DNA of 57,019 nucleotides, taken from the NCBI GenBank assembly GCA_018064455.1, contig JAGHVH010000032.1, forward strand, positions 1 to 57,019. Direction: 5' to 3'. The position numbers and the translations under genes are program-made. The notes under the pieces were generated by a model that was given only the letters and a program-made list of their open reading frames with translations, searched no databases and was not told the DNA's origin. Below are positions 28,703-37,022 of the stretch, piece after piece. This DNA is from Candidatus Limimonas egerieequi. GTDB lineage: Bacteria > Bacillota > Clostridia > Oscillospirales > Acutalibacteraceae. Position 1 is the stretch's first letter. Every line of letters starts with the position of its first letter.

Positions 28703-29648
28703 CATTGAATACTTTGGAACCTCTCACGGCCCATCTGTCGGCGTAAGTTGCAGTGGTCTCAAGGCGGGAGAACCAGTCGATATTGCAAAGCTACGCGCCT
28801 TTTTAAAAAGGCGTAGCCCAGGCACATCCGACAAAGTATCCGCCCGAGTTGAGCCAGATGAGCCGATAATAAAAAGTGGAATCACCGATGGTAAAACAAA
28901 TGGTGATACACTCACAATTGAAATAGAAAACACTGACGTCATCGATAATGCTTACAGTGATTTAAAAGGCATTCCACGTCCTGGCCACGCCGATTACACA
29001 GCATATGTTAAATACGGTAGTGACTATGATATGACTGGCGGTGGCCAGTTCTCTGGAAGGTTGACTGCCCCACTCTGTGCACTGGGTGGCATCTGCCTCC
29101 AATCCCTAGAGCGCCGCAACATAAGCATTTCTGCGTCGATAGTTAAGACTGGAGACGTGGACGACGCCATCGCTCACGGCGACTCTGTTGGCGGCATTAT
29201 TGAATGCCAAATCGACGGCATGCCTGCTGGCATTGGCGGTCCATTTGCAAATGGCCTCGAGAGCAAGCTCTCCTCCGCCCTATTTGCAATACCAGCCGTC
29301 AAAGGCGTCGAATTTGGCGCAGGCTTCAAATCTGCCGATTTAAAGGGTTCAGAGTGTAACGATGAGTTTTACCTTGATGGCAGTGAAGTCAAAACCAAGA
29401 CGAATAATTGTGGAGGTATCTTGGGTGGCATATCTAACGGCATGCCAATAGTATTTAGAGTTGCAATAAAACCAACTCCATCCATCTCTCTCCCACAGCA
29501 GAGCGTCAACCTTAAAACAATGGAAGAAACCACAATTAACATAAAAGGAAGGCATGACCCTTGCATAGCTCTTCGTTGCGCTCCAGTAGTGGAGGCTGCA
29601 AGTGCAATCTGCCTTTACGAAATTTTACTTGAGGAGGACAAAATATGA
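28692..29648 (+). CDS. aroC: Chorismate synthase
   Basis: AroC converts EPSP to chorismate with reduced FMN. The 318-residue protein has the family features FGTSHGPSVG, KRRSPG (the Arg/Ser phosphate-binding part), the PRPGHADYT signature and SGRLTAP. It also has GFKSADLKGSE and a C-terminal RHDPCIALR. It is somewhat shorter than the usual 350-390 residues. The ATG at 28692 lies eight bases after GGAGG; an upstream TTG (28677) is inside the box region. It overlaps aroA by 11 bases and the next gene by four. Confidence 0.96.
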   Translation: MSFNIEYFGTSHGPSVGVSCSGLKAGEPVDIAKLRAFLKRRSPGTSDKVSARVEPDEPIIKSGITDGKTNGDTLTIEIENTDVIDNAYSDLKGIPRPGHADYTAYVKYGSDYDMTGGGQFSGRLTAPLCALGGICLQSLERRNISISASIVKTGDVDDAIAHGDSVGGIIECQIDGMPAGIGGPFANGLESKLSSALFAIPAVKGVEFGAGFKSADLKGSECNDEFYLDGSEVKTKTNNCGGILGGISNGMPIVFRVAIKPTPSISLPQQSVNLKTMEETTINIKGRHDPCIALRCAPVVEAASAICLYEILLEEDKI

Positions 29649-31183
29649 TTGAGAACTTAGACGAAATCAGATCTCAACTTGACAGGATTGACAAAGATAT
29701 CTTGGCTCGATTCCTTGAAAGAATGAAACTTTCTGAGGAAATTGCGGAATACAAAGTAGAACGCAACATGCCTGTAGAAGACACATCACGCGAATACGAG
29801 ATTATCAACGAAATCTCTGAACTTAGTGGTGAATTTTCTGCTTATACAACTGCCCTGTTTAGAACAGTTCTCGAACTTTCAAAAGACTACCAGGAAAACT
29901 GGATCAAAGCATATAACGAAGATGAAAAACGCAAAGTAGTTCAAATGCCAGGTGTATACGGTCTCCTTGGTGAGCACTTGGGTCACAGTTACTCAGAGCA
30001 GATTCACAAGGAACTCGGTCTTCGTGGCAAGGTTGCTTACGACTACAAGCTCCTTGAGATTGACCCTGAACACTTAGAGGAATTCCTCTCACGTTCAGAC
30101 ATTCAAGGTCTCAACGTAACAATTCCTTACAAGACAGCAATCCTTGCATTCTGCCAGGAACTCTCAGATGACGTTCTCCGCGTTGGCGCTGCCAACACAG
30201 TAGTTATGAAAAAGGGCAAACTCTGCGCATACAACACTGACGTTGCCGGTTTTAAATATATGGTTGAGCGCAAGTCAGTTGATGTATCAGGTAAGAAGGT
30301 AATCATTCTCGGTAGTGGTGGCGCATCGAAAGCTGCTCGCGTAGCACTCGAAGACCTCGGCGCTCGTGAAATCATCATCGTATCTCGTGATGGTGCTATC
30401 GACTATGACTCTGTCCATATCCACAGTGATGCTGACATCATCGTCAACACAACTCCTGTTGGAATGTATCCAGACAACCTCATTTCACCTATCTCACTCA
30501 AAGACTTCCCTAAGCTCTCATACGTTATTGACGTTGTATATAACCCACTTAGGACAGCACTCCTTATGGAGGCAGAACAGCTTGGCATCCCAGCCATCGG
30601 TGGTCTTTCAATGCTTGTTGCTCAAGCACGTGAGAGTTACAACCTCTTCTTTGACCGCAATATGATAAATGCGACTGTTGAGGATGTAACAACAATGCTC
30701 CATAAACAGAATCAAAACATCATACTCACAGGTATGCCTGGTTGCGGTAAGACAACAATCGCAAAGATGATTGGTGAGGCAACAGGTCGTGAAGTAATCG
30801 ATATAGACAAGGTTGTTGAATTCGAGCAGAAAAAGACTGTAGCAGAGATTATCAACAAGTACGGTGAAGAAACATTCCGTAACCTTGAACACCAAGCAAT
30901 CCTTGATAACTGTAAACTCAGCGGTAAAGTAATCGCTCTTGGCGGTGGAGCAATTCTTGATTCAGAGAATTACCCAGCACTCCACCAGAATGGTAAAATC
31001 TTCTTTATCCGCCGTGATATAGACCTTCTTCCAACTGATGACAGACCTCTTTCAAAGAGCCCAGAAACCTTGAAAGAGATGCAAAAGATTCGTCTTCCTC
31101 TCTATCAGGATGCAGCCGATGTTGAGATTGAAAACAACGGCGCAATCGAAGAAGCAGTAGCAAAGATTATTAAGCAAATCTAA
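29645..31183 (+). CDS. aroQ-aroE-aroK: Trifunctional chorismate mutase / shikimate dehydrogenase / shikimate kinase
   Basis: One 512-residue protein carries three enzymes. Residues 1-88 are an AroQ-type chorismate mutase helix domain (IRSQLDRIDKDIL, with R26 and K37 as likely substrate contacts). Residues about 101-345 are shikimate dehydrogenase: GHSYS substrate motif, NVTIPYK with catalytic K163, NTD (197-199) and the NADP loop GSGGASKA (223-230). Residues about 355-512 are shikimate kinase: GMPGCGKT (363-370), DID (386-388), R412 and GGG (433-435). The ATG overlaps the aroC stop (ATGA). No frameshift or stop interrupts the joins, so this is a true fusion. It supplies steps 4 and 5 of the pathway plus the first branch to Phe/Tyr. 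Confidence 0.95.
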   Translation: MIENLDEIRSQLDRIDKDILARFLERMKLSEEIAEYKVERNMPVEDTSREYEIINEISELSGEFSAYTTALFRTVLELSKDYQENWIKAYNEDEKRKVVQMPGVYGLLGEHLGHSYSEQIHKELGLRGKVAYDYKLLEIDPEHLEEFLSRSDIQGLNVTIPYKTAILAFCQELSDDVLRVGAANTVVMKKGKLCAYNTDVAGFKYMVERKSVDVSGKKVIILGSGGASKAARVALEDLGAREIIIVSRDGAIDYDSVHIHSDADIIVNTTPVGMYPDNLISPISLKDFPKLSYVIDVVYNPLRTALLMEAEQLGIPAIGGLSMLVAQARESYNLFFDRNMINATVEDVTTMLHKQNQNIILTGMPGCGKTTIAKMIGEATGREVIDIDKVVEFEQKKTVAEIINKYGEETFRNLEHQAILDNCKLSGKVIALGGGAILDSENYPALHQNGKIFFIRRDIDLLPTDDRPLSKSPETLKEMQKIRLPLYQDAADVEIENNGAIEEAVAKIIKQI

Positions 31184-31217
31184 TCCACAGCAAATATTAT
31201 ATTTGGGGGAAATTCTA

Positions 31218-31859
31218 GTGATTGGCGTTTGGTCATACACCGTAATTTTAACTTACATAGGGCTTGCATCAGCCGTTACTGGCATAGCATTTTCTATACT
31301 CTTTGCAGCAGGAGAAATTGCATCCATCGGAATTCCAATAGTATGTCTACTATTCTCTGGATTCTGTGATATGTTTGACGGCAGAATTGCTCGCTCAAAG
31401 AAGAATAGAACAGAACGTGAAAAACAATTCGGTATTCAAATAGATTCACTCTGTGACACAGTATGCTTTGGCGTACTCCCTGCAATTATTGGATTCTGTC
31501 TTGGAGGATACACGGTTTTAAGAATAATTTCAGCAATCTGTTTGATACTATGTGGTGTAATAAGGCTTGCATACTTCAATGTTATCGAGATGGAGCGACG
31601 CTCCGACCCAAACAACCACGATACAAACTACACTGGCCTTCCTATTACGTCAACAGCAATAATTTTCCCTATTCTATTTTGTTTCAAGGGCCTTTTGGGT
31701 GACAACTTTGCACTGGTTTATCAAATTTGTTTGATTGTAACTGCAATACTTTTTATCACCCCATTTACCCTTAAAAAACCTCAATCCAAAGTTATATATA
31801 GCTTTGCTGTATTAGGTGTTTTACTTGTTATAATTCTTGGCATATTGTCAAAAATTTAA
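31218..31859 (+). CDS. pssA: CDP-alcohol phosphatidyltransferase (phosphatidylserine synthase-like)
   Basis: The 213-residue integral membrane protein has the CDP-alcohol transferase signature D-G-x2-A-R-(about 13)-G-x3-D-x3-D in FDGRIARS and GIQIDSLCD, plus about six membrane segments. Family members join CDP-diacylglycerol with serine, glycerol phosphate or inositol. The PssA-like segment CDTVCFGVLPA suggests serine, but the acceptor is not certain. The start is the GTG at 31218, seven bases after GGGGGA; an upstream TTG (31203) precedes the box. It follows the aro genes by a short gap and may be cotranscribed. Confidence 0.88.
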   Translation: MIGVWSYTVILTYIGLASAVTGIAFSILFAAGEIASIGIPIVCLLFSGFCDMFDGRIARSKKNRTEREKQFGIQIDSLCDTVCFGVLPAIIGFCLGGYTVLRIISAICLILCGVIRLAYFNVIEMERRSDPNNHDTNYTGLPITSTAIIFPILFCFKGLLGDNFALVYQICLIVTAILFITPFTLKKPQSKVIYSFAVLGVLLVIILGILSKI

Positions 31860-31881
31860 CAGCTATTTTACCCCAATATAC

Positions 31882-31909
31882 TTGCAAAAACTTCGGTTTC
31901 TGCTAGAAT
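31882..31909 (+). promoter_or_regulatory. Probable promoter of the ferredoxin gene
   Basis: TTGCAA (31882-31887) and TAGAAT (31904-31909) are separated by 16 bases, 30 bases upstream of the ferredoxin ATG. Confidence 0.55.
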
Positions 31910-31939
31910 ATATGTATCTTAATAAGGAGGTAAAGTTTT

Positions 31940-32107
31940 ATGGCTTATAAAATTACTGACGCTTGCGTAGCTTGTGGTACATGTAAAGACGGTTGTCCTG
32001 TAGAGGCTATCTCTGAAGGCGACATCTATGCTATCGACGCTGCTACATGCATCGACTGTGGTTCTTGCGCTGACTCTTGCCCAACAGGTGCTATCGAGCA
32101 GGCATAA
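31940..32107 (+). CDS. 2[4Fe-4S] ferredoxin (clostridial type)
   Basis: This 55-residue protein has two classical cluster motifs, CVACGTCKDGCP and CIDCGSCADSCP, in a twofold-repeated layout, exactly like clostridial ferredoxins. It is a low-potential electron carrier for enzymes such as pyruvate:ferredoxin oxidoreductase and hydrogenase. The acidic, lysine-poor composition is typical. AAGGAGG nine bases before the ATG gives a strong start. It has its own promoter and terminator and appears monocistronic. Confidence 0.97.
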   Translation: MAYKITDACVACGTCKDGCPVEAISEGDIYAIDAATCIDCGSCADSCPTGAIEQA

Positions 32108-32127
32108 TCGCATACTAGATTAACGAG

Positions 32128-32158
32128 AAGGACCTGGAAGCAATTCCAGGTCTTTTTT
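32128..32158 (+). terminator. Terminator of the ferredoxin gene
   Basis: A 9-bp stem (32131-32139 with 32144-32152, loop GCAA) is followed by six T residues. Confidence 0.93.
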
Positions 32159-32177
32159 GTACCAAAAGGAGTAACCT

Positions 32178-32918
32178 ATGCCAAAGCAGGACAACAAAAG
32201 TGAATATGTCGAGACCTTGGGCTCTGGCGTAAAACTAATCTGTTCCCCTATTCATGGGTTTGGAACGGATGCGATACTCCTTGCAAACTTTGCCGCACCA
32301 CGGAAAAATGACAAATGTGTAGACCTTGGCACTGGCTGTGGAATTATTCCATTCATTTGGTTGCGCGATGGAGTCGAAAACGAAATCGTTGGTGTAGACA
32401 TCCAAGAGGCAGCTATCAATCAGTTTAACCGCTCATTGGAACTCAACAATAATCCAAGCAACCTTAAGGGGATTAACCAAGACCTTAGGGAAATTGGGAA
32501 AGCTCTTCCAAAAGGTTATTTTGATGTTGTTACAATGAATCCACCATACAAGCCAACTGGTACAGGTATCCTCTCTCAAGCAACACCCGAGCAAATTGCT
32601 CGTCACGAGATTATGTGCACAATTGATGACGCCTCCAAGGCTGCGAGTGAACTTTTGCAGTTCGGTGGACGTTTTGTAATGTGCCATCGCCCCGAACGAC
32701 TCGCTGACGTCATATGCTCAATGAGGGCGAATGGCATCGAACCAAAACGCCTACGTATGGTGCAAAAGCGACCAGACACGCAGCCGTGGCTTTTCTTAAT
32801 AGAAGGCAAGAAAGGCTCCAAGCCTTTCATGGAAGTCATGCCTCCTCTCTTCATCCAAGATGAAGAAGGCAATGACTCAGAAGAACTAGTAAAAATTATC
32901 GGAGACTATAGAGATTAA
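32178..32918 (+). CDS. trmN6: tRNA1(Val) (adenine-N6)-methyltransferase-like protein (TrmN6/YabB)
   Basis: The 246-residue protein is a Rossmann-fold methyltransferase with SAM-binding VDLGTGCGIIPF, acidic VGVDIQ and the catalytic NPPY motif of adenine-N6 enzymes (MNPPYKPTG). It matches the YabB/TrmN6 family, which modifies adenine 37 of tRNA1(Val) in E. coli. In Bacillus the yabB gene also lies just upstream of rsmI, as here (10-base gap). The E. coli target is known; the target in Firmicutes is inferred. Confidence 0.9.
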   Translation: MPKQDNKSEYVETLGSGVKLICSPIHGFGTDAILLANFAAPRKNDKCVDLGTGCGIIPFIWLRDGVENEIVGVDIQEAAINQFNRSLELNNNPSNLKGINQDLREIGKALPKGYFDVVTMNPPYKPTGTGILSQATPEQIARHEIMCTIDDASKAASELLQFGGRFVMCHRPERLADVICSMRANGIEPKRLRMVQKRPDTQPWLFLIEGKKGSKPFMEVMPPLFIQDEEGNDSEELVKIIGDYRD

Positions 32919-32928
32919 GGAGTTTAAT

Positions 32929-33750
32929 ATGGCAGGAACACTTTTTGTTATGGGAACGCCGATAGGTAATCTCTCTGACTTTTCCCCAAGAGCAATAGAG
33001 ACTATGCAAAACTGCGACTTTATTGCTGCTGAGGACACAAGAGTAACCTTAAAGCTCCTCAACCACTTTGACATAAAAAAACCACTCGTCTCCTACTACG
33101 AGCATAACAAGTATGACCGTGAAGACGAGATCCTTAGTAGAATTATCAATGGTGAAAACTGTGTCCTTGTATCGGACGCTGGTATGCCTGCAATATCCGA
33201 CCCTGGAATGGAACTTGTAAAAGCTTGCCATGCACATAGCATCAATGTTCAATCAGTACCAGGCCCTACTGCATTTGCTACTGCACTTGCAATATCAGGC
33301 ATGGACAACGGACGCTTTACTTTTGAAGGTTTCCTCAGTGTAAATAAAAAGTCAAGACGTGAACACCTTGACGATATTCGCTGTGAGCGCCGCACAATGA
33401 TTTTCTATGAGGCACCACATAAACTCTCAGCAACACTCAAAGACCTCTATGAGGTGCTCGGAGAACGCGAAATTGCGATTGTCAGAGAACTCACTAAAAT
33501 TCACGAGGAAGTTATCAAAACCACCTTATCGGCTGCCGTAGAGGCTTACCCAGACAACAACCTCAAAGGTGAGATAGTTCTCATCATTGCAGGCGCGAAG
33601 GAAGACAAAACCGAAGAGGTTACTTTAGAGGGCGCTATCGCACTCGCGCAAGACTTTGTTTCCAAAGGCATGAGTGTAAACGATGCTGCAAAAACTGTAG
33701 CAAAACAGACAGGCCTCAAAAAAGGCGACATTTACAAGGCACTTCAATAA
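32929..33750 (+). CDS. rsmI: 16S rRNA 2'-O-ribose C1402 methyltransferase
   Basis: RsmI methylates the ribose of C1402 in the decoding centre of 16S rRNA. The 273-residue protein has the tetrapyrrole-methylase fold with TPIGNLSDFSPRA, AEDTRVT, the SDAGMPAISDPG SAM site, and VPGPTA. The C-terminal helix-rich DNA-binding-like tail (GMSVNDAAKTVAKQTGLKKGD) is standard. It follows the trmN6-like gene and ends before a strong terminator. Confidence 0.96.
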   Translation: MAGTLFVMGTPIGNLSDFSPRAIETMQNCDFIAAEDTRVTLKLLNHFDIKKPLVSYYEHNKYDREDEILSRIINGENCVLVSDAGMPAISDPGMELVKACHAHSINVQSVPGPTAFATALAISGMDNGRFTFEGFLSVNKKSRREHLDDIRCERRTMIFYEAPHKLSATLKDLYEVLGEREIAIVRELTKIHEEVIKTTLSAAVEAYPDNNLKGEIVLIIAGAKEDKTEEVTLEGAIALAQDFVSKGMSVNDAAKTVAKQTGLKKGDIYKALQ

Positions 33751-33759
33751 GACAAAAAT

Positions 33760-33795
33760 TAAAGGATCCACTTTTTCAAGTGGATCCTTATTTTT
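33760..33795. terminator. Bidirectional terminator between rsmI and ychF
   Basis: A perfect 12-bp stem (33762-33773 with 33778-33789, loop TTTC) is followed by ATTTTT on the plus strand and AATTTTTG on the minus strand. It lies between convergent genes. Confidence 0.92.
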
Positions 33796-34888
33796 ATACA
33801 TTAAACCTAAAGAGTACTACGTCACCATCTTGCATGACGTACTCCTTTCCTTCTGAACGAATAAGGCCCTTATCCCTTGCTGCTGCAAGTGAGCCACAAT
33901 CAAGCAGTGTCTGGTAGTTAATTACCTCGGCACGGATAAATCCACGCTCGATGTCTGAATGAATCTTACCAGCTGCTTTTGGAGCCTTGGTGCCCTTCTT
34001 AATTGTCCAAGCGCGAACCTCTGGTTCTCCTGCTGTAAGGAAAGACATAAGACCAAGAAGGTCGTATGAGCGCTGGATAAGAAGATCAAGGCCGCTTTTC
34101 TCTATTCCAAGGTCTGAAAGGAACATCTCCTTTTCGTCCTTATCAAGTTCTGCTATCTGTGCCTCGAGCTCTGCACAAATAGGAAGTGTCTCTGAACCCT
34201 CAGTATCAGCAATAGCCTTAACTGCTTTGTAACGAGCGTTGTTTTCAACACCGTCAGCGAAATCATCCTCACCCATATTACAAGCATAAATTACTGGCTT
34301 GTATGTGAGGAGGTTAAAGTCAACAAGTGAATCCTCTTCATCCTCTGTAAGCTCTACTGTACGTGCGCACTTGCCATCCTCAAGTGCAGCCTTGAAGCGG
34401 TTTAATAAATCAAGTTCCTTCTGGAGGGACTTGTCACCCTTCATAGCCTTCTCTACGCGCTGTATACGCTTCTCAAGAACTTCCATATCAGAGAGTATGA
34501 GTTCAAGGTTAATTGTTTCAATATCACGTGCCGGGTCAATAGAGCCCTCTACGTGAACTATGTCATCGTTTTCAAAGCAACGAACAACATGAATGATTGC
34601 ATCAACCTCACGGATGTGTGAGAGGAACTTGTTACCAAGGCCTTCGCCTTGAGCAGCACCCTTAACAAGACCAGCTATATCAACAAACTCAACGCTTGCT
34701 GGTACTACTGACTTTGGATTGTAAAGAGCAACCAATTTATCAAGACGCTCATCTGGAACTGCAACTACACCTACGTTTGGCTCAATAGTGCAAAACGGAT
34801 AGTTAGCAGCGCCTGCGCCTGCATTAGTTATTGCATTAAAAAGTGTACTTTTACCAACATTTGGTAAACCTACTATACCAAGTTTCAT
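33794..34888 (-). CDS. ychF: Redox-regulated ribosome-binding ATPase YchF (Obg family)
   Basis: The 364-residue protein is the universal Obg-like ATPase: P-loop GLPNVGKSTLFNAIT, DIAGLVKGA (switch II region) and the altered base-recognition motif NMGE (NxxE), which favours ATP over GTP. The C-terminal TGS domain contains FLTAGEPEVRAWTI and the end VVLFRFNV. It binds the ribosome and affects stress responses. It is a single-gene unit, with tRNA-Pro immediately upstream. Confidence 0.97.
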   Translation of the reverse strand: MKLGIVGLPNVGKSTLFNAITNAGAGAANYPFCTIEPNVGVVAVPDERLDKLVALYNPKSVVPASVEFVDIAGLVKGAAQGEGLGNKFLSHIREVDAIIHVVRCFENDDIVHVEGSIDPARDIETINLELILSDMEVLEKRIQRVEKAMKGDKSLQKELDLLNRFKAALEDGKCARTVELTEDEEDSLVDFNLLTYKPVIYACNMGEDDFADGVENNARYKAVKAIADTEGSETLPICAELEAQIAELDKDEKEMFLSDLGIEKSGLDLLIQRSYDLLGLMSFLTAGEPEVRAWTIKKGTKAPKAAGKIHSDIERGFIRAEVINYQTLLDCGSLAAARDKGLIRSEGKEYVMQDGDVVLFRFNV

Positions 34889-34915
34889 AAGAACATATCC
34901 TTTTTGAATAGAGTA

Positions 34916-34991
34916 TGGTCGGAGTGGCGGGAGTTGAACCCACGGCCTCCTGCTCCCGAAGCAGGCGCGCTACCAACTGCGCTACACCCCG
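34916..34991 (-). tRNA. tRNA-Pro (anticodon CGG)
   Basis: The minus strand folds as a standard cloverleaf with acceptor CGGGGTG/CACTCCG, D arm GCGCAGTTGGTAGCGC, T arm GGGTTCAACTCCC and anticodon loop TTCGGGA. This gives CGG, reading CCG. Discriminator A is followed by an encoded CCA. Confidence 0.97.
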
Positions 34992-34992
34992 G

Positions 34993-35025
34993 TAAAAATA
35001 GAGGGAGGCATAAAACCTCCCTCTA
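34993..35025 (-). terminator. Terminator of the amide hydrolase gene
   Basis: On the minus strand TAGAGGGAGG and CCTCCCTCTA pair around a TTTTATG loop, followed by TTTTT. It lies just past the stop of the gene at 35028. Confidence 0.9.
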
Positions 35026-35027
35026 CT

Positions 35028-36053
35028 TTAAATACAAGTTGCTGGAGAATCAATAGAAAATTTGTAGCGCTTTGAGAAATCTGCGCCTGCAACAAGCTCG
35101 AGTGTCAAATCATCCACGTTGTAGACAACACTCCAAAGGCTTGTAACACGGTGTTTAAGTAGATGATGCCTGTACTCGAGCTTAACATGCTCAAGAAGAC
35201 TCATTGCTTCATCAACTGTCATAACACCCTTCTTTGGCTCAATGTTGTCGCGTATTTGATAGTAGCGACTGTAGCCAAAGTTACCCTTAACATCACCACC
35301 TGGAGCTGATTTAAGGAAGTTAGTTGTATATTGATAATCTTTTCCTTCCTCTGGCAAAACAATGCTCATCTTGTTATTTACATACTCAACGATTACATTG
35401 CCACCATTCGCATCAAGGATGTGATAGTGGTAGTTGCAGAATACTGCATCATGCATATCGTACTCATCAAGAAGCGCAATTGCCTCATCAACTGTTGCAC
35501 ATCTATCAAGAATAGCACGAATCGCAACTGTTGTTGTGATATCAGTCCTACTTGTTGACTGATTTGTTGCCTTGCCCTTTTGCTCCAAAACTGCTATTAC
35601 AAGGCCTTTTTCATTGATGCCATCCATAACTGTGTATGGAGCCATAAGTGTGAAGAAGCGATCCTTGTACTTGATTGGTGTACGCTTAAAGCCATATGTC
35701 ATAAAGAGCATGTCGGCAATACCAACGCTCTTATATCCATTTTCTGGGTTACACCAAACTACCATACAAGGTGAATCCTTGTAATCAAAGTTACGAGCAA
35801 GAAAATGCTTACCATCAGGAGTCTTTGCATTAAAGCTTGAGCAAGCAAAACGTCCTGGTATTCCAAGTATTGGGAAACCACCTGTTATTGTCTTTGAAGC
35901 TTTAAAGAGCAAATCTGCTGTATTCTTAACACCCTTTTCTAGCATGTAGTCAAGATAGTAAGGATTTTGATAGTTCATCAAATATGTCCTACCATCAAGT
36001 GACTTAACTGATGCCATTGAGGATTTCAACTTTTTTCTACTAAATTCTTCCAT
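35028..36053 (-). CDS. Linear amide C-N hydrolase (choloylglycine hydrolase / C45-like Ntn family)
   Basis: The 341-residue protein has the Ntn-hydrolase fold of choloylglycine hydrolases and acyl-CoA:6-APA acyltransferase-like C45 proteins. The candidate nucleophile is C71 in FACSSFNA, followed by RNFDYK (R87, N88, D90) and later GMPE-like GINEKGLVIAV. The nucleophile is not at the N-terminus, so the enzyme would need cleavage between A70 and C71 to be active. There is no signal peptide. Substrates of the family include bile-salt amides, penicillin V, N-acyl homoserine lactones and N-acyl amino acids. Which applies here cannot be read. AAGGAC precedes the ATG. It follows the transketolase genes by 20 bases. 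Confidence 0.82.
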   Translation of the reverse strand: MEEFSRKKLKSSMASVKSLDGRTYLMNYQNPYYLDYMLEKGVKNTADLLFKASKTITGGFPILGIPGRFACSSFNAKTPDGKHFLARNFDYKDSPCMVVWCNPENGYKSVGIADMLFMTYGFKRTPIKYKDRFFTLMAPYTVMDGINEKGLVIAVLEQKGKATNQSTSRTDITTTVAIRAILDRCATVDEAIALLDEYDMHDAVFCNYHYHILDANGGNVIVEYVNNKMSIVLPEEGKDYQYTTNFLKSAPGGDVKGNFGYSRYYQIRDNIEPKKGVMTVDEAMSLLEHVKLEYRHHLLKHRVTSLWSVVYNVDDLTLELVAGADFSKRYKFSIDSPATCI

Positions 36054-36073
36054 TTTTAAGTCCTTAAACTAAA

Positions 36074-37021
36074 TTATTTGAGAGCAATAGCCTCTTTTGC
36101 AGCAGCAACGATGTGTTCTGCATCAAGACCATAAATCTTGAGCATCTCAACAGCTGGACCTGAACCACCGAATGTATCCTTAACGCCTACGCGCTTGATT
36201 GGTGTTGGGCACTGTTCTGAAAGTACTTCAGCAACTGCTCCACCAAGACCACCGATGATGCTGTGTTCCTCTGCTGTTACAACGCATCCACATTCCTTTG
36301 CAGCCTTGATAACGATTTCTTCGTCAAGTGGCTTGATTGTGTGGATGTTGATTACGCGAGCATTGATACCCTCTGCCTTTAATGTCTCGGCAGCAATCAT
36401 TGCCTCGTTAACCATAAGACCAGTTGCGATGATAGCTACGTCATTACCATCTTTAAGAGTAATGCCGCGGCCTATCTCGAACTTGTATGTTGCTTCGTCG
36501 TTGATTACTGGCACTGCCAAACGACCGAAGCGCATATATACAGGACCTTCAAAATCAGCTACTGCAAGTACAGCTGCCTTTGCCTCAACAGCGTCAGCTG
36601 GGTTGATGATTGTCATACCAGGAATTGTTCTCATAAGAGCAATATCCTCGTTGCACTGGTGAGAAGCACCATCTTCACCAACAGAGATACCTGCGTGTGT
36701 AGCACAGATTTTAACGTTCAAGTGTGGATAGCCGATTGAGTTTCTAATCTGCTCAAATGCACGGCCTGCTGCAAACATAGCGAATGAGCTTGCATATACA
36801 GTGATACCAGAAAGTGAAAGACCAGCAGCAACGCCAATCAAGTTACCCTCTGCAATACCTGCATTATAGAATCTATCTGGATAAGCCTTCTTGAAAACGC
36901 CTGTCTTTGTAGCGCCAGCAAGGTCAGCATCCATAACGATAACATTTGCGTCCTTTTCACCAAGAGCTAAGAGGCCTTCGCCGTAGCCATCTCTAGTAGC
37001 TTTTTTAATTACATCTGCCAT
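36074..37021 (-). CDS. tktB: Transketolase, C-terminal subunit
   Basis: The 315-residue protein holds the Pyr and C-terminal domains of transketolase. It has GNLIGVAAGLSLSG, CATHAGISVGEDGASHQ, the catalytic Glu in AGIAEGN, and the C-terminal domain with ITAEEHSIIGGLG-like VTAEEHSIIGGLG. It must pair with the N-terminal subunit encoded upstream. The start is the ATG at 37021, nine bases after AAGGAGG; the open frame upstream of it overlaps the tkt N-subunit gene. The split form is common in Clostridia and archaea. Confidence 0.95.
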   Translation of the reverse strand: MADVIKKATRDGYGEGLLALGEKDANVIVMDADLAGATKTGVFKKAYPDRFYNAGIAEGNLIGVAAGLSLSGITVYASSFAMFAAGRAFEQIRNSIGYPHLNVKICATHAGISVGEDGASHQCNEDIALMRTIPGMTIINPADAVEAKAAVLAVADFEGPVYMRFGRLAVPVINDEATYKFEIGRGITLKDGNDVAIIATGLMVNEAMIAAETLKAEGINARVINIHTIKPLDEEIVIKAAKECGCVVTAEEHSIIGGLGGAVAEVLSEQCPTPIKRVGVKDTFGGSGPAVEMLKIYGLDAEHIVAAAKEAIALK

Positions 37022-37022
37022 A

